From Candidatus Symbiopectobacterium sp. NZEC151 (GTDB lineage: Bacteria > Pseudomonadota > Gammaproteobacteria > Enterobacterales > Enterobacteriaceae), in NCBI RefSeq assembly GCF_025962655.1, contig NZ_JAGFPE010000002.1, positions 124,001-188,000 on the forward strand: a DNA stretch of 64,000 nt, read 5' to 3'. The notes under the pieces were generated by a model. The model saw nothing but the letters and a program-made list of their open reading frames with translations. It did no database searches and had not been told where the DNA came from. Both the position numbers and the translations under genes were made by a program. Below are positions 25,575 to 36,867 of this stretch, one piece after another (position 1 is the first letter of the stretch; the number at the start of each line of letters is the position of its first letter).

Positions 25575-26771
25575 CTACCCTAATGTTTCCACCACCGTGA
25601 TCCAACCATGCCCACCGTACGGTGACCAACCATTCAGCCAGCGGCGCAGCATGTTCATCGCCAGCATGGCGACCACCTCCTGATGGGTTTGCAGGCTGTA
25701 GCGCGTCACATTGAACGAAATCGCCTGGGCAAAGGTGCCTTCCGGGGTGTGCAATGCAAGGGATAAACGATCGTCCTGACGATCGCTCACCACCAGCGCC
25801 AACGAAGACTGATGCTCGTCAGCCAAACGGTTTGCCACCTCTGCCAGCACGGTCAACGAGGCAAACGGCGTCTGTGACCACAGCGCACCGCCGTTAAGCG
25901 GCACCTGTGCGGCATTCAGTTGCCAATGGAGCAGACCAGCGGTAAATGACTCACCGACCACCAACGTCAAGCCTTTCTCGGACAGGCGCTGCGCCAGTTG
26001 GGCCGGTAAACCTTGCGTTCCTTCGAACAAGGCGTTTTCACCCGCCACCGAGCGCACCGTCTCCCACGCCGCTTCCATCGCGGCTCGCTGCGATGCCGGG
26101 CCGGTCAGTTTCAATTCAATGATCGGCATGGAGGAGCGATAGCCCAGCACCACCCCTTCCGGCAGCGGCAGGCTGTCGAGCTGGTTTGCCAAATCGCTCT
26201 CTGAGCGACCAAAAGTGGTCAAGCGCAGGCACAACGGCGCAGCGGCCACAGAAAAACGCTCACGCAGGCGCGGCACAATCTGCTCATCCACCATCCGTTT
26301 AAATTCCGACGGTACGCCGGGCGTAAAGAACATCAGGCAACGGTTCAGCGTTAACATAAAGCCACAGGCTGTCCCTATCGGGTTATCCACCACCTCGGCA
26401 CTGGTAGGAATCTGCGCCTGTTTACGGTTGCTCGGTGCCATTACCCGGCCGCGCTCAGTGAAAAACGCCTCCATGCGCGCAATCCACTCAGGATGTTCTA
26501 CCAGCCCTTCCCCTGCCGCCGTTGCGGCTGCCAGCGCGCTTAGATCGTCGCTGGTTGGCCCCAGGCCACCGTTCACGATCAGCACATCGGCAATCTGGCT
26601 ACGTTGCGTCAGCGCCGCTACCAGTTCTTCCAGCTTGTCACCTACCGTCATACGGCTGGTCATCGGTATACCTTGTTCAAACAGGTAATCCGCCAACCAG
26701 GCCGCGTTAGTATCCAGAATCTGTCCGTGGAGCACTTCGTCTCCGGTACACAACATCTCCACCCTCAGCAT
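25575..26771 (-). CDS. yfaY: CinA-like protein YfaY
   Basis: A 398-residue protein of the CinA family. The N-terminal MoeA/MogA-like domain has CTGDEVLHGQ, NGGLGPTSDD and FTPGVPSEF. The C-terminal domain contains VGESFTAGLLHW but then deviates from the nicotinamide-nucleotide deamidase pattern, as in E. coli YfaY, which is considered inactive as deamidase. The exact function is unknown. It is a single gene, convergent with ybbN. Confidence 0.92.
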   Translation of the reverse strand: MLRVEMLCTGDEVLHGQILDTNAAWLADYLFEQGIPMTSRMTVGDKLEELVAALTQRSQIADVLIVNGGLGPTSDDLSALAAATAAGEGLVEHPEWIARMEAFFTERGRVMAPSNRKQAQIPTSAEVVDNPIGTACGFMLTLNRCLMFFTPGVPSEFKRMVDEQIVPRLRERFSVAAAPLCLRLTTFGRSESDLANQLDSLPLPEGVVLGYRSSMPIIELKLTGPASQRAAMEAAWETVRSVAGENALFEGTQGLPAQLAQRLSEKGLTLVVGESFTAGLLHWQLNAAQVPLNGGALWSQTPFASLTVLAEVANRLADEHQSSLALVVSDRQDDRLSLALHTPEGTFAQAISFNVTRYSLQTHQEVVAMLAMNMLRRWLNGWSPYGGHGWITVVETLG

Positions 26772-26903
26772 GTGCTACTCCTGTGTTTTTCTTTCACTGT
26801 AAAAATTCCCTCGCAGAAAGACAATCGCTGCGCTCATCGCCGCCCACTTTTTGTGAAAGCGCCTAAATCGTAACGCCAACTTTACAGCCGTCGTAACGGC
26901 GTT

Positions 26904-26932
26904 TTGACATACTTTACGGAATACTCTAGTCT
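26904..26932 (+). promoter_or_regulatory. Sigma-70 promoter candidate for tyrP
   Basis: A perfect -35 TTGACA (26904-26909) is followed after 17 bases by TAGTCT (26927-26932) in the yfaY-tyrP divergent region, 46 bases before the tyrP start. Confidence 0.6.
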
Positions 26933-26977
26933 GCGCAGCCATAAGAAAAAGAGATACCATCACGCTCAGGAGAAAGG

Positions 26978-28186
26978 GTGAAAAATCGTACATTTGGCAG
27001 CATATTTATCGTTGCAGGCACCACCATTGGCGCGGGTATGCTCGCCATGCCGTTGGCAACCTCCGGCGTGGGTTTTAGCGTCACCTTCGCTATCTTGTTA
27101 AGCCTGTGGCTGTTGATGTGCTACAGCGCGTTATTACTGGTCGAAGTCTATCAATATCAGCCGTCCCAAACCGGTTTGGGCACGCTGGCTAAAATTTATC
27201 TGGGTCAGTGGGGCCAATGGCTCACGGGCTTCAGCATGCTGTTTTTGATGTATGCCCTCACCGCCGCCTATATCAGTGGCGCAGGCGAACTGCTGGCAAG
27301 CAGCTTGCACCAGTGGAGTGGCTACGCGCTCCCATCGTCTGCGGGTATTTTGCTGTTTACCCTGTTAGCGGGCAGCGTGGTGTGCATTGGTACCACGTCG
27401 GTAGATTTCTTTAACCGTCTGTTGTTCAGCGGAAAATTGCTGATGCTGCTGGTCATGCTGGGGATGATGATGCCGCACGTCGAAAAGCAGAACCTGCTGA
27501 CGCTTCCGCTGCAACAGGGGCTCACGCTCTCCGCACTGCCTGTGGTACTGACCTCGTTTGGTTTTCACGGCAGCATTCCCAGCATTGTGCATTACATGGG
27601 GGGAGACAGTCGCAAGCTGCGCCGCATCTTTATCATCGGCAGCGCCATCCCGCTGTTTGTGTATCTGTTCTGGCAACTGGCAACGCTTGGCGCGCTGAGT
27701 GGCAACACCTTCACGGCGATCCTGGCGCAGCAAGCCGGTCTGAATGGGCTGATGCAAGCGATCCGAACGTTGGTGGCCTCTCCCCACGTAGAGGTTGCGG
27801 TACACCTTTTCGCCGATTTGGCGCTGGCGACCTCCTTCCTTGGCGTGGCGCTTGGCCTGTTTGACTATCTGGCCGATTTGTTCAAACGCCAGAACAATGC
27901 CCGTGGACGGCTACAAACCGGTACACTGACGTTTCTGCCGCCGCTGATTTTTGCGCTGTTCTATCCGCAAGGATTTGTCATGGCGCTGGGGTATGCCGCC
28001 ATTGCGCTCGCGGTGCTGGCGTTGTTAATTCCGGCGCTGCTCAGTTGGCGCGTGCGGCAACAACATCCGGTGGGAAGATCGACGCCGGGCGGTACACCGG
28101 CGCTACTGCTGGTGTTTTTATGCGGCATCGGCATTATTGCCATCCAGTGCGCCATGGCGAGTGGCTGGCTGCCAACGGTGGGCTAA
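26978..28186 (+). CDS. tyrP: Tyrosine-specific permease TyrP
   Basis: This 402-residue inner-membrane transporter of the aromatic amino acid (HAAAP) family starts at GTG 26978 behind an AGAAAGG ribosome site. The signature [20 protein letters not shown], 11 probable membrane segments and [10 protein letters not shown] in the middle are typical of TyrP/Mtr. Closest by overall pattern is TyrP, a proton-driven tyrosine importer. No clear TyrR box (TGTAAA-N6-TTTACA) was found upstream. A strong terminator follows. Confidence 0.9.
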   Translation: MKNRTFGSIFIVAGTTIGAGMLAMPLATSGVGFSVTFAILLSLWLLMCYSALLLVEVYQYQPSQTGLGTLAKIYLGQWGQWLTGFSMLFLMYALTAAYISGAGELLASSLHQWSGYALPSSAGILLFTLLAGSVVCIGTTSVDFFNRLLFSGKLLMLLVMLGMMMPHVEKQNLLTLPLQQGLTLSALPVVLTSFGFHGSIPSIVHYMGGDSRKLRRIFIIGSAIPLFVYLFWQLATLGALSGNTFTAILAQQAGLNGLMQAIRTLVASPHVEVAVHLFADLALATSFLGVALGLFDYLADLFKRQNNARGRLQTGTLTFLPPLIFALFYPQGFVMALGYAAIALAVLALLIPALLSWRVRQQHPVGRSTPGGTPALLLVFLCGIGIIAIQCAMASGWLPTVG

Positions 28187-28221
28187 TAGCCTATCCCATT
28201 AGGGCTAAACACCGCCCAACA

Positions 28222-28255
28222 AAAACGGGTGTCGCTCAGCGAACACCCGTTTTTT
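28222..28255. terminator. Bidirectional terminator between tyrP and yfaZ
   Basis: Stem ACGGGTGT/ACACCCGT with flanking A and T runs on both sides, lying between convergent genes. Confidence 0.85.
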
Positions 28256-28273
28256 ATGGCGCTACGCGTTGGC

Positions 28274-28816
28274 TTAGAAAGTAAAGCCAGCGCCCAGATA
28301 GAACGTATCGGCCACTTTGTTATCAGAGCGACCACTTTCGCCACCGATATTGATGTAACGGTAGCCAAGATCCAGGTTCAGCGGACGCAATACCTGCCAG
28401 CGCACGCCACCTTTTGCTTCCACATAGTGATCGATATGGCTGGAGAACGCGTCCGGCGCATAATACCCTTCACCATACAGGGAGAAATAGCGGTTGATCG
28501 GGAACTGCAACCCACCGCCCAGCGCCACACCATAACCGTCGGTCGCGTGTTGCTGGTTCAAATAGAGCGCTTTGCCGCCCACTGTCAGTGATAGCGCGCC
28601 CAGCGGCAGCGTATAACCAAGCCCGAAACCGTACACGTCGTTGTTATCTTTACCGTGACCGTAACTGACGTTAGCGCCGAGACCAGGAACGCCCAGACCA
28701 AAGCCCGCATTCGCGCCCGCATAGTCATCGCCCGCTTCCCCGGAAAGGCTGATAGCCTGAGCCGTCGCTGTTGCCAGCAGCAGGCTGCCTGCCAGGGCAA
28801 TCGCAATCTTTTTCAT
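28274..28816 (-). CDS. yfaZ: YfaZ family outer membrane protein
   Basis: ATG 28816 has AAGGA 8 bases upstream and opens with a signal peptide (MKKIAIALAGSLLLATATAQA). The 180 residues equal the E. coli YfaZ length. The mature part is Gly-rich with alternating hydrophobic strands and ends in FYLGAGFTF, the terminal Phe of an outer membrane beta-barrel. Its role is unknown. It is transcribed alone and ends at a shared terminator. Confidence 0.88.
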   Translation of the reverse strand: MKKIAIALAGSLLLATATAQAISLSGEAGDDYAGANAGFGLGVPGLGANVSYGHGKDNNDVYGFGLGYTLPLGALSLTVGGKALYLNQQHATDGYGVALGGGLQFPINRYFSLYGEGYYAPDAFSSHIDHYVEAKGGVRWQVLRPLNLDLGYRYINIGGESGRSDNKVADTFYLGAGFTF

Positions 28817-28944
28817 TGTGTTTATCCTTAAATCGATCATTAAACGCTACCAAGACATCGCATCTGAGGGATTTTACCTGAATCAGCCCCGGTGACCAGC
28901 AACAAATTGCATTAATATCATCAACGAACGCGTAAAAAAAGCGC

Positions 28945-30351
28945 TTAATTCGCGCCATCGCGATAGATTGTTTCCGCCCAGGCTTGCACCTGAACCCGCG
29001 CAATTTTGATGCCGCCGCCGTGTAATTCAGCGGGCAACGCGTAGTAGGCGACCGGACGTTGAAAGCCCGCCAACTGCGGCGTGAGCCAGTCGCGGATCGC
29101 CGCGAGCGTCACGTCGGGGGAGACGTCTATTACGGCCACCGGACGCTGACCGAATTCGGCATCCGGCACCGGCACCACGCAAGCCTGTTTAACCTTCGGA
29201 TGCGCCAGCAGCAGCGCTTCAATATTTTCCGGCTGAATGCCTTCACCGCCGCTGAAGAACTGATTATCCAACCGCCCCAGCACGTGCCACTCATGGTGTT
29301 GGAATACGCCGCTGTCGCGCGTATGAAACCAGCCGTTGCTGTCGGTGAGCGGCAACAATGCACCGTCGCGCCAGTATCCTGCGGCCATGCTGTCGCCACG
29401 CAGCAGAATCTCGCCGTCCTGCACGTCGATTTCACGCGCCAGTAAAGGAAGACCGACGCCAGCTCGGCCATCAGCCCGTTTGGCACAGACCGTTGAGGCC
29501 ATTTCCGTCATGCCATAGCCACACCAGCAACGAATGCCTCGCGCCTCAGCCTGCTGGGTCAGTTCCAGCGGAATCGCCGCACCGCCGAGCAACACGGCGC
29601 GTAACGAATCAGGCAAGGTGTCTTGCGCCAATAAACGCCACAACTGTGTCGGCACCAATGAGGCGTATGAGCAATCCTGCAACGCGAGCTCCAACGGTTG
29701 CGCACTGCGCAGCACCAGCCGCGCTCCCGCCGTCAGCCAGCGCCAGACAATGCCCTGCCCCGAGACGTGAAACAACGGCAGCGACAACAGCCAACTGTCC
29801 TGTGCCGTAAAGGCCATCAGTTCAACAACGCCTTGCGCACTGGCAATATGAGCGGAGAAAGCATGCGCCGCCGCCTTCGGCAGCCCGCTGGAACCGGAGG
29901 TCAGCGTCAGAGTAGCCAGGCGAGAAGCCTGCCATTCAGGTGATGGTCGCGCTGACGGCGTCTCGGCGGTGACATTATTGGGATAGTGCAGTTGATTGAA
30001 GGGCGTTAAGGGTTCATCTTCAGCGGGTGCGACAGAAAGAAAATGCGCCACGCCAAGCGATGGCAACAGCGTGGACAGCAGCGACGCCGGCAATTGCGGA
30101 TTCAGCGGCAACACCCGCGCGCCACATTGCAGCAACGCCAGATAGCTGAACAGCATCTCGGCACTGTTTTTCCCACGCAGTGCCACGATATCGTCAGGGT
30201 TAACCCCTTGCCGGGAAAACGCTGCGGCAAGCGCAGCGCAGTGCGAGGACAGCTGTTGCCAGCTCCACGCCTGCGCCTCCACCGTTAGCGCAAACGCCTG
30301 CGGTTTACGCGCTGCCCAATGTCGCCAGGGCCAATCCGTTATGCCTGCCAT
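28945..30351 (-). CDS. menE: o-Succinylbenzoate-CoA ligase MenE
   Basis: This 468-residue protein is an acyl-adenylate enzyme. The AMP-binding motif is [14 protein letters not shown] (about 150 to 163), followed by GYGMTEMAS and the hinge region [20 protein letters not shown]. It forms OSB-CoA from o-succinylbenzoate, ATP and CoA in menaquinone synthesis. It is the last gene of menFDHBCE and overlaps menC by 13 bases. Confidence 0.95.
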   Translation of the reverse strand: MAGITDWPWRHWAARKPQAFALTVEAQAWSWQQLSSHCAALAAAFSRQGVNPDDIVALRGKNSAEMLFSYLALLQCGARVLPLNPQLPASLLSTLLPSLGVAHFLSVAPAEDEPLTPFNQLHYPNNVTAETPSARPSPEWQASRLATLTLTSGSSGLPKAAAHAFSAHIASAQGVVELMAFTAQDSWLLSLPLFHVSGQGIVWRWLTAGARLVLRSAQPLELALQDCSYASLVPTQLWRLLAQDTLPDSLRAVLLGGAAIPLELTQQAEARGIRCWCGYGMTEMASTVCAKRADGRAGVGLPLLAREIDVQDGEILLRGDSMAAGYWRDGALLPLTDSNGWFHTRDSGVFQHHEWHVLGRLDNQFFSGGEGIQPENIEALLLAHPKVKQACVVPVPDAEFGQRPVAVIDVSPDVTLAAIRDWLTPQLAGFQRPVAYYALPAELHGGGIKIARVQVQAWAETIYRDGAN

Positions 30352-31313
30352 ACCTTATCCAGTGATTCCAACGATTGCAGCGGCAGCACACTGTCCGGCC
30401 AGGCGCGTACCACCTGTCCCTGCATCAGATCCAGCGTATCCAGGCCGGGAACAACGTTCGGCGTCAACCACTGGGCGATGCGCGCCAACTGCGTCAGCCC
30501 CAGACTCGACTCAATGCTGGAGCTGATTACCGCCGTCAAACCGGCCTGATGCGCCTCACGCACCAACTGCTCGCAGCGTGTCAGGCTGCCCACCAGCGTC
30601 GGTTTGATGATAATGGCGCTCACGCCGGGTTCGGCCTGCACGCGAAAATCCGCCTCACGCACGCTCTCATCCCAGGCGATAGCAATACCGGTGTCACGGG
30701 CAAACGCGCGGGACTCTTCACGGGTTCTGCACGGCTCTTCAAGAAACGCGATGCGTGAGCGCAATTCCGGTGCCACATAGCGCGCAAAACCGTCAGCTTT
30801 GGCGCGCGTCCAACTGCGATTGGCATCCAAACGCAGCGTCAAATCCGGCAGCGCTTCCAGCAGCACGTTGACGATCATGCCGTCACGCACCGCTTCGTAC
30901 AGCCCGACCTTGATTTTCGCCACTTTGTCGCCCGGCATGCCTTGCAGCAGCGCAAACAGCTCATCCGGATCGCCGCTGCACAGCGGCGCTTTGCGGTAAT
31001 CGGCAGCCAGCGGCAAGCGCGCGTCGCACTCAGCCAGCGCACAGCTTAGCCCGAACGCTACCGACGGTGGCAATCCGGCGGCGTCCGGCGTGTCTCCCGT
31101 TTGCCACTGTGTCAGCGCGGCACACAGGGCAGCCTGCGCTTGCGGCAGCGTTTCCTGACTGAATTCCGGCAACGGGGCAACTTCGCCCCAGCCTTGGTGC
31201 GCGCCATCGCGCAAATGCAGGATCAGCCCCTCGCGGGTCTTTAGCCGCTGATTGCGCAACACCACGCCTGCGTCCATCGGAACGCTATAGCGATAAACCG
31301 ATGCGCTACGCAT
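30339..31313 (-). CDS. menC: o-Succinylbenzoate synthase MenC
   Basis: A 324-residue enolase-superfamily enzyme: KIKVGLYEA carries the catalytic Lys pair, followed by [16 protein letters not shown] and [10 protein letters not shown] with metal-binding acids, and IIKPTLVGS with the second Lys. It dehydrates SHCHC to o-succinylbenzoate. It starts one base from the menB stop. Confidence 0.95.
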   Translation of the reverse strand: MRSASVYRYSVPMDAGVVLRNQRLKTREGLILHLRDGAHQGWGEVAPLPEFSQETLPQAQAALCAALTQWQTGDTPDAAGLPPSVAFGLSCALAECDARLPLAADYRKAPLCSGDPDELFALLQGMPGDKVAKIKVGLYEAVRDGMIVNVLLEALPDLTLRLDANRSWTRAKADGFARYVAPELRSRIAFLEEPCRTREESRAFARDTGIAIAWDESVREADFRVQAEPGVSAIIIKPTLVGSLTRCEQLVREAHQAGLTAVISSSIESSLGLTQLARIAQWLTPNVVPGLDTLDLMQGQVVRAWPDSVLPLQSLESLDKVWQA

Positions 31314-32170
31314 TATGGATTACGCTTGAACTTGCTGAAGTCAGGCTGGCGTTTTTCGTTGAAGGCGTTACGGCCTTCCTGCCCTTCTTCCGTCATGTAG
31401 AACAACATGGTCGCGTTGCCAGCCAGTTCCTGAAGCCCTGCCTGACCGTCGCAATCGGCATTGAGCGCCGCTTTCAGGCAGCGCAGCGCCATCGGGCTGT
31501 TTTGCAGCATTTCGCGGCACCAGCGCACCGTTTCTTTCTCCAGGGAAGCCAACGGCACAACGGTGTTGACCAGTCCCATATCCAGCGCCTGAGCCGCATC
31601 GTATTGGCGGCACAGGAACCAGATTTCACGCGCCTTCTTCTGCCCGACGATACGCGCCATGTAAGAAGCGCCCCACCCGCCGTCAAAGGAACCGACGCGC
31701 GGACCGGTTTGCCCGAAAATCGCGTTTTCTGCCGCAATGGTCAGATCGCACATCATGTGCAGTACATGACCACCACCAATAGAGTAACCCGCAACCATCG
31801 CCACCACCGGTTTCGGACAGGTACGAATCTGACGCTGGAAATCCAACACGTTGAGGTGATGAACGCCGCTGTCATCCTGATAACCGCCGTAATCGCCGCG
31901 CACTTTCTGATCGCCACCGGAACAGAACGCTTTGTCACCGGCACCGGTAAGAATAATCACGCCGACACCGTCGTCATAGCGGGCATTTTCCAGCGCCTGG
32001 AGCATCTCTTTTACCGTCAGTGGACGGAACGCGTTGCGCACCTGCGGGCGGTTAATGGTGATTTTGGCAATGCCGTCCGTCGATTTGTGGTAGAGAATAT
32101 CGACAAAATCACCGCTGCAATCGTGCCATTCAACCGGGGCATACAGCAGTTCTTCACTCGGATAAAGCAT
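31313..32170 (-). CDS. menB: 1,4-Dihydroxy-2-naphthoyl-CoA synthase MenB
   Basis: 285 residues, the same length as E. coli MenB and nearly identical through the core ([67 protein letters not shown]). It is a crotonase-fold enzyme closing the naphthoate ring. It lies between menH (51 bases upstream) and menC. Confidence 0.97.
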   Translation of the reverse strand: MLYPSEELLYAPVEWHDCSGDFVDILYHKSTDGIAKITINRPQVRNAFRPLTVKEMLQALENARYDDGVGVIILTGAGDKAFCSGGDQKVRGDYGGYQDDSGVHHLNVLDFQRQIRTCPKPVVAMVAGYSIGGGHVLHMMCDLTIAAENAIFGQTGPRVGSFDGGWGASYMARIVGQKKAREIWFLCRQYDAAQALDMGLVNTVVPLASLEKETVRWCREMLQNSPMALRCLKAALNADCDGQAGLQELAGNATMLFYMTEEGQEGRNAFNEKRQPDFSKFKRNP

Positions 32171-32221
32171 GGTGTTCCTTCCTTCATAGGGTGCCAGGGC
32201 GCTACCGTGGCAGAGAGAGAA

Positions 32222-33043
32222 TCAGCCCTGCGCCTGTGCGGCATCGGGCAAAGAGATAAACCTACGTATCTGTTGCGCATAGCCTGCCGGGTTGGCACGG
32301 TGCGCATTGTGGCCCGCCCGCGCAACCGACAGCAGCGGCAAGCGGTATGTCTGGGCAATAGCCTGAAATTTTTGATCCTGCGCGCCGCACAGATACCCAA
32401 AGGGTAAACCGCTACGGCGCACCGCATCCAATAACCACGGTTGCCGACCGAGCGAGGTGGCTTCCAGCATATCAGCCACGGCGACGGCATCGTTGTTGCT
32501 GCGCAATGACACTAACGTCTGGCGCGACTCATCATCCAAATCGGCAAATACGCCCTGACGATACCAGTCAGCAAGCACCACGGATAAGGGTTCGCGGCGA
32601 AAACGCTGCGCCCAGCGCGCATCGTGCTCCACGCGTGCCTGACGTTCTGTGTCATCCATCAGCCCTGGGTTGCCGCCTTCCACCAACAGGCCACGCAATC
32701 CCGCCGCTGCGTCCCCCGCGACGGAGGCCGCGAAATCCATCGCGATACGCCCGCCGAGCGAATAGCCAATCAGCCAGTAATGATGGATACCCTGCGCGCG
32801 CAGCGTCAGCGCTAACTGCTGGCGCATCTCGCTAAAATCACGGACAGGCACGCACGTCGAAGCACCATGCCCCGGTAAATCCACTTGCAGAATGGGCCAC
32901 TCTTGCAGCAACGGGCACAGCGCCTGCCAGTCATCACCGCGACCCAGCAACCCGTGCAACAGCACCAGCCAGGGCGTCTCGGGCGAAACATCGGGAGGCG
33001 CAATACGCAGGCAGTGCAAGCTCATGGAGGGCCCAGCGATCAT
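32222..33043 (-). CDS. menH: SHCHC synthase MenH
   Basis: 273 residues with alpha/beta-hydrolase fold: the oxyanion segment [12 protein letters not shown], nucleophile elbow [14 protein letters not shown] with catalytic Ser, and the late ARAGHNAHR His. It eliminates pyruvate from SEPHCHC. The ATG at 33043 overlaps the menD stop as ATGA, and a second ATG six codons in is possible. Confidence 0.94.
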   Translation of the reverse strand: MIAGPSMSLHCLRIAPPDVSPETPWLVLLHGLLGRGDDWQALCPLLQEWPILQVDLPGHGASTCVPVRDFSEMRQQLALTLRAQGIHHYWLIGYSLGGRIAMDFAASVAGDAAAGLRGLLVEGGNPGLMDDTERQARVEHDARWAQRFRREPLSVVLADWYRQGVFADLDDESRQTLVSLRSNNDAVAVADMLEATSLGRQPWLLDAVRRSGLPFGYLCGAQDQKFQAIAQTYRLPLLSVARAGHNAHRANPAGYAQQIRRFISLPDAAQAQG

Positions 33044-34770
33044 AGCGGGAGCGGTTCTAAACGGGCAATGTCGCTTTCCAGCTGTGTCTCAATCTCACCG
33101 CTGGCAACCTGCGTCGCGAGTTGATTGAGCGTGTCAGCGCCCGCCTTGGCGTCGACAACCGCTTCCAGCAAGGTTACGCCGCCCTGCGCCCAGCAAGCCG
33201 CCGTGGCTTCGCTCACCTGTTGCCAGCTTTCCGCCCGCACGTAGTTCAGCCCGAACATGGCAGCAACATGGCTGAATTCCACGTCTTGCGGCATACAGTA
33301 AAAGGTTTCTCGCGCCCGAGCGGGCGTCGGCAGCAAAGAGAAAATCTGTCCGCCGTTGTTGTTCACCACCAGCAGCACCAGCGGAGCCGGTGCGTGACGC
33401 AGCAACGCCAGCGAGTTCATGTCGTATAGCGCGGAGAGGTCGCCGACAATCCCCAGCGTCGGTAACCCGTTTGCCCGCTGGACCCCCGCCATCGTGGCGA
33501 TCAGGCCATCAATGCCGCTGGCACCGCGATTGCCATACACGTTATAGGCACCCGGCAACTGCGCCAGTGCATCGATCAGGCGAATCACCAGACTATTGCC
33601 GGCAAACAGCTGGCCATTTGGTGGCAGCAATGCTGCCACACGGTGTGCCAATGGCGCTTCACCAAAGGGTCCCGCCAAGCGCGCGGCCACATAATCACGC
33701 ACCGCCGCGACGCATGCCGACAACCCGCGCGCCCACGGTGCCTGCGCGTGCGCCGGATGGGCGTTAAGCCAGTCGCTGACCGGTGCTACCAGACGACGCC
33801 CGCGATGATGGGCAGGATCGAGTCGCCCCGGCATCGGATCGATCAGCCAAAACTCCTGAGGACAGCAGTGCTCCTGCCAGTGCAACACGCGTTTTCCGGT
33901 CAGGCTGCCGCCAAATTGCAATACCACTTCGGCCGCCTGCAATTGCTGCACGGCGGTCGGGTGCGCCAGCCACAAATCTGCGTAAGGCAACGGTTGGCCG
34001 GTTTGCGATAGCGCATCGCCAACCAACGGCCAGCCTAAGGTTTCGGCCCAGGCCGTCAACTGCGCCCCTTCTTGCGCGGTCACTCGGCCGACCAGAACCA
34101 CGCCGCGTTTTTTGCGCCACAGCGGCCAATCAGGCTCCACCGCAACCGCCGTTGGATGTGCCACCCGCAGCCAGGGAGCGCGCGTTTGCCACCATCCGCC
34201 CAGCGTGGCCAGCCAGTCCTGGTACAAATCGTCGTCATCGGGGCCGTACAGGGGTTCAGCAAAGGGGCAGTTGATATGCAATGCGCCGTGGGTTAATTCC
34301 CCCAGCGCACCATCGATCGCCGACACCAGCCAGCGCGCGGGCAAATCCGGCGTTGGACGCGGCAAATTGAGCACCTGAGTCGGGTGAGAAGCATACATGC
34401 CCTGTTGGCGAATGGCTTGATTAGCGCCACAGTCAATCAATTCGGGTGGGCGATCGGCAGTCAACACCACCAATCGCTCCCCGGTCAACCCAGCCTCAAT
34501 GATTGCCGGATAAAGATTGGCAGTTGCCGTGCCAGACGTCACAATGATCGCCACCGGTTCACGCGATGCCTTGGCTAAGCCAAGCGCAAGATGGCCCAGC
34601 CCACGCTCGTCAAAATGGGTGTGACAAATCACCGCTGAATGCGCAGCCGCAGCCAGCGTTAACGGTGTTGAGCGCGAGCCCGGCGCGATGCAAATATGGC
34701 GAACGCCATGACGAGTCAACGCCTCAAGTAATAATGTGGCCCAGCGACGATTAAATACACTTGTTGACAT
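33040..34770 (-). CDS. menD: SEPHCHC synthase MenD
   Basis: A 576-residue thiamine diphosphate enzyme (E. coli 556). It has [14 protein letters not shown] near residue 29, the catalytic Glu region [25 protein letters not shown], and the cofactor motif [12 protein letters not shown] with NNNGGQIF. It adds the succinic semialdehyde unit of 2-oxoglutarate to isochorismate. It follows menF by 107 bases without a visible terminator. Confidence 0.96.
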   Translation of the reverse strand: MSTSVFNRRWATLLLEALTRHGVRHICIAPGSRSTPLTLAAAAHSAVICHTHFDERGLGHLALGLAKASREPVAIIVTSGTATANLYPAIIEAGLTGERLVVLTADRPPELIDCGANQAIRQQGMYASHPTQVLNLPRPTPDLPARWLVSAIDGALGELTHGALHINCPFAEPLYGPDDDDLYQDWLATLGGWWQTRAPWLRVAHPTAVAVEPDWPLWRKKRGVVLVGRVTAQEGAQLTAWAETLGWPLVGDALSQTGQPLPYADLWLAHPTAVQQLQAAEVVLQFGGSLTGKRVLHWQEHCCPQEFWLIDPMPGRLDPAHHRGRRLVAPVSDWLNAHPAHAQAPWARGLSACVAAVRDYVAARLAGPFGEAPLAHRVAALLPPNGQLFAGNSLVIRLIDALAQLPGAYNVYGNRGASGIDGLIATMAGVQRANGLPTLGIVGDLSALYDMNSLALLRHAPAPLVLLVVNNNGGQIFSLLPTPARARETFYCMPQDVEFSHVAAMFGLNYVRAESWQQVSEATAACWAQGGVTLLEAVVDAKAGADTLNQLATQVASGEIETQLESDIARLEPLPL

Positions 34771-34877
34771 GGTGGACTCGACTGCTCTGATTTCAGGATA
34801 TGCCGCTTATTATATTTTTTTTCATGAGGCTGACTTTGATATAAACCCGCACTCTGCACAACAAAGATAAAACAAAA

Positions 34878-36236
34878 CTATGACACTTCGCCGTCGAATA
34901 GTGTCTTTAACCCTGCTGCTTTGTTATCCAGCTCGACCCATTCTTGCTCTGGATCAGATCCCGGCAAAATGCCTGCACCGGCGTAAAGGTTAATTTTGTC
35001 GCCATTGATCTCTGCTGAACGCAAGGCAACGCAAAACTCGGCCTGCGCCAGTGAAAGATAACCGGCAGAACCCGCGTACCAGCCGCGTGTAAAAGGCTCG
35101 ACCTGACGAATAAACGCACGCGCAGCCTGACGTGGCAACCCAGCCACCGCCGCTGTCGGCTGCAAATCATTCAGGCAGGCAGTATCAGAAGCCTGATGCA
35201 GCGTGGCGCGGATCGCGCGACGCAAATGTTGCACTTTACGCAACCTTATCACTTCCGGGGGCATAACATCCAACGTAGCGGCGGATTGCTGCAAACGCTG
35301 GCTGATATCTTCCACCACAAACTGGTTTTCACACTGGTTTTTTCTGTCGTTCATCAGCCACTGCGCCAGCGTCTCGGCGGTGTGGTCGTTGTCATCGCTG
35401 GCGACCGTTCCGGCCAGCGCTTCCGTGTTCAGCATGGTCCCCTGACGAAAATACAGGCGTTCAGGGCTGGAGCCCATAAAGGCCTGTTCTGCATTGTGGG
35501 CCAGCATAAAGTGGAAACAGCGATGATTGGCGGCACGGCTGGCGGCCATCATACTGGCCGCGCGCAGCGGCTGCGACAGCGTCAACGTGGTACAGCGCGC
35601 CAATACCACTTTTTCCATCTCATCGGCAGCGATGCTCGCCAGTGCCCGTTCGAGCATGCTAACCCACCCTTCCCGCGAAGGTCGGTGCTGTTGCGCCACA
35701 ATGCGACTGGTCAGCGGCGCAATGGGATGCGCAGGCAACAGGAATTTGATAAACGCAGCAGCTTCATCGGTATCTTCCTGCAACGAGGTCTCACTGAAGA
35801 GATTCACCTTGAGGCTCAGTTGATTGCCCTGCCGCATGACTTCAACGCGCGGTAAAAAGAGATAGTCGGCCGGATCTCCCCCTTCTACGGCGCTGTGCTC
35901 AAAGCCGTTGAGGCCCCAGACACGCACATCCGGCGCACTGCGATAGCGCTGAAAAAACCCTTCGGCATCACTGATATGACGAAAACCGCGCACGATACCG
36001 CACACGGCAGCCTCTTCAGGCTCCTGCCGGTGCTGCCAGTAAAACTGGGGATAGACGGGCTGGGTGGCCAACCAGGGCAACAATGACGGCTCACTCTCTT
36101 CTGCCGCCGCGACATCCACGGTCAAAGAGACGACGAGCTGTCGGCTTCCCGGCATTGCTGGCTGTGGTTCACGCAATACCTGCTGCATACGACGCAACAA
36201 GTGAGAAAGTTGTTTCACCATTACCCCAAAACTCAA
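34878..36236 (-). CDS. menF: Isochorismate synthase MenF
   Basis: 452 residues (ATG 36236; ATG 36221 is possible). The chorismate-binding domain shows EKVVLARCTTLTL with the conserved Lys, FMGSSPERL, TEALAGTV, NQFVVEDI, LQPTAAVAGLPR and WYAGSAGYL, aligning along its length with E. coli MenF. It converts chorismate to isochorismate for menaquinone. The first gene of the operon. Confidence 0.95.
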   Translation of the reverse strand: MSFGVMVKQLSHLLRRMQQVLREPQPAMPGSRQLVVSLTVDVAAAEESEPSLLPWLATQPVYPQFYWQHRQEPEEAAVCGIVRGFRHISDAEGFFQRYRSAPDVRVWGLNGFEHSAVEGGDPADYLFLPRVEVMRQGNQLSLKVNLFSETSLQEDTDEAAAFIKFLLPAHPIAPLTSRIVAQQHRPSREGWVSMLERALASIAADEMEKVVLARCTTLTLSQPLRAASMMAASRAANHRCFHFMLAHNAEQAFMGSSPERLYFRQGTMLNTEALAGTVASDDNDHTAETLAQWLMNDRKNQCENQFVVEDISQRLQQSAATLDVMPPEVIRLRKVQHLRRAIRATLHQASDTACLNDLQPTAAVAGLPRQAARAFIRQVEPFTRGWYAGSAGYLSLAQAEFCVALRSAEINGDKINLYAGAGILPGSDPEQEWVELDNKAAGLKTLFDGEVS

Positions 36237-36565
36237 ACGTAAAGCACGAGATTATACGGCAAAAAGCGGATGATGTGAGACAGGCTTGCGTGCTATCCAC
36301 GGTCAAATCATTGTAAACAAGCACAACAGCAAACGGGGGCTGCGCATTATGGCGATGATCGCGCAATAAGTAATCGCATTAATCGACAAAAGCAGCGAAC
36401 GCAACGCGGTAAAATGGTGTTGCTATCATCATTTATTTCCCAATTTCCGATCCTTTCGCCGGTTTTTACCGGCTTTTTTTTGGCCGTCATGCTAATCAGA
36501 GACAGAAATATGGGCTATCACGACAGCAAAAATAAACAAATTGGCCCGATAAGGGTTAGCGGTCA
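36237..36565 (+). other. Gene-free region with an orphan plus-strand terminator
   Basis: This stretch holds the menF upstream region. It also has a strong plus-strand terminator, GCCGG-TTTTTA-CCGGC followed by eight T residues (36458-36481). No protein gene on the plus strand ends before it. No convincing -35/-10 pair was found; TATCAT at 36424 is a weak -10 candidate. It may end a small RNA. Confidence 0.5.
36458..36481 (+). terminator. Rho-independent terminator without an upstream gene
   Basis: Stem GCCGG/CCGGC with a TTTTTA loop and an eight-T tail on the plus strand only. Confidence 0.75.
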
Positions 36566-36581
36566 GAGATGGTAAAATTCA

Positions 36582-36866
36582 TCAATGCGCAGCCAGTTCA
36601 TAAAAGAAAGCGGGATTAGCCTGAATGGTCGCCAATACTTTTGCCGCAAGCCCAGTGGGGTTACGTCGTTTAGCTTCCCAGCTTTTGATGGTATCAATGC
36701 TGGTTCCAAGTGCTTTTGCCATTTCACCCTGAGAGATATTGAGCTGTTCTCTTATCGCCCGAACATCTGCAATATCGTAGTGGGTAACACGCGCGGGAGA
36801 CTTACCTCCCTGCTTGATATCGACAGCCTCTTCCAAAGACATTTTTAGTTCGTCAAATAAACGCAT
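36582..36866 (-). CDS. HTH antitoxin (NadS/HigA-like)
   Basis: ATG 36866 with GAGG 6 bases upstream gives 94 residues. An N-terminal toxin-binding part (MRLFDELKMSLEEAVDIKQG) is followed by a Cro/C1-type HTH (IREQLNISQGEMAKALGTSI, about 38 to 57) and the KSWEAKRRNPTGLAAKVL ending typical of NadS-type antitoxins. It follows the toxin gene by one base. The pair would repress its own promoter. Confidence 0.85.
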   Translation of the reverse strand: MRLFDELKMSLEEAVDIKQGGKSPARVTHYDIADVRAIREQLNISQGEMAKALGTSIDTIKSWEAKRRNPTGLAAKVLATIQANPAFFYELAAH

Positions 36867-36867
36867 T

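Noticed and set aside
25326-25583. 85-codon plus-strand frame
   Set aside because: It lies in the hairpin-rich intergenic element, is Arg/Ala-rich only because of GC-rich repeats, and has no family features.
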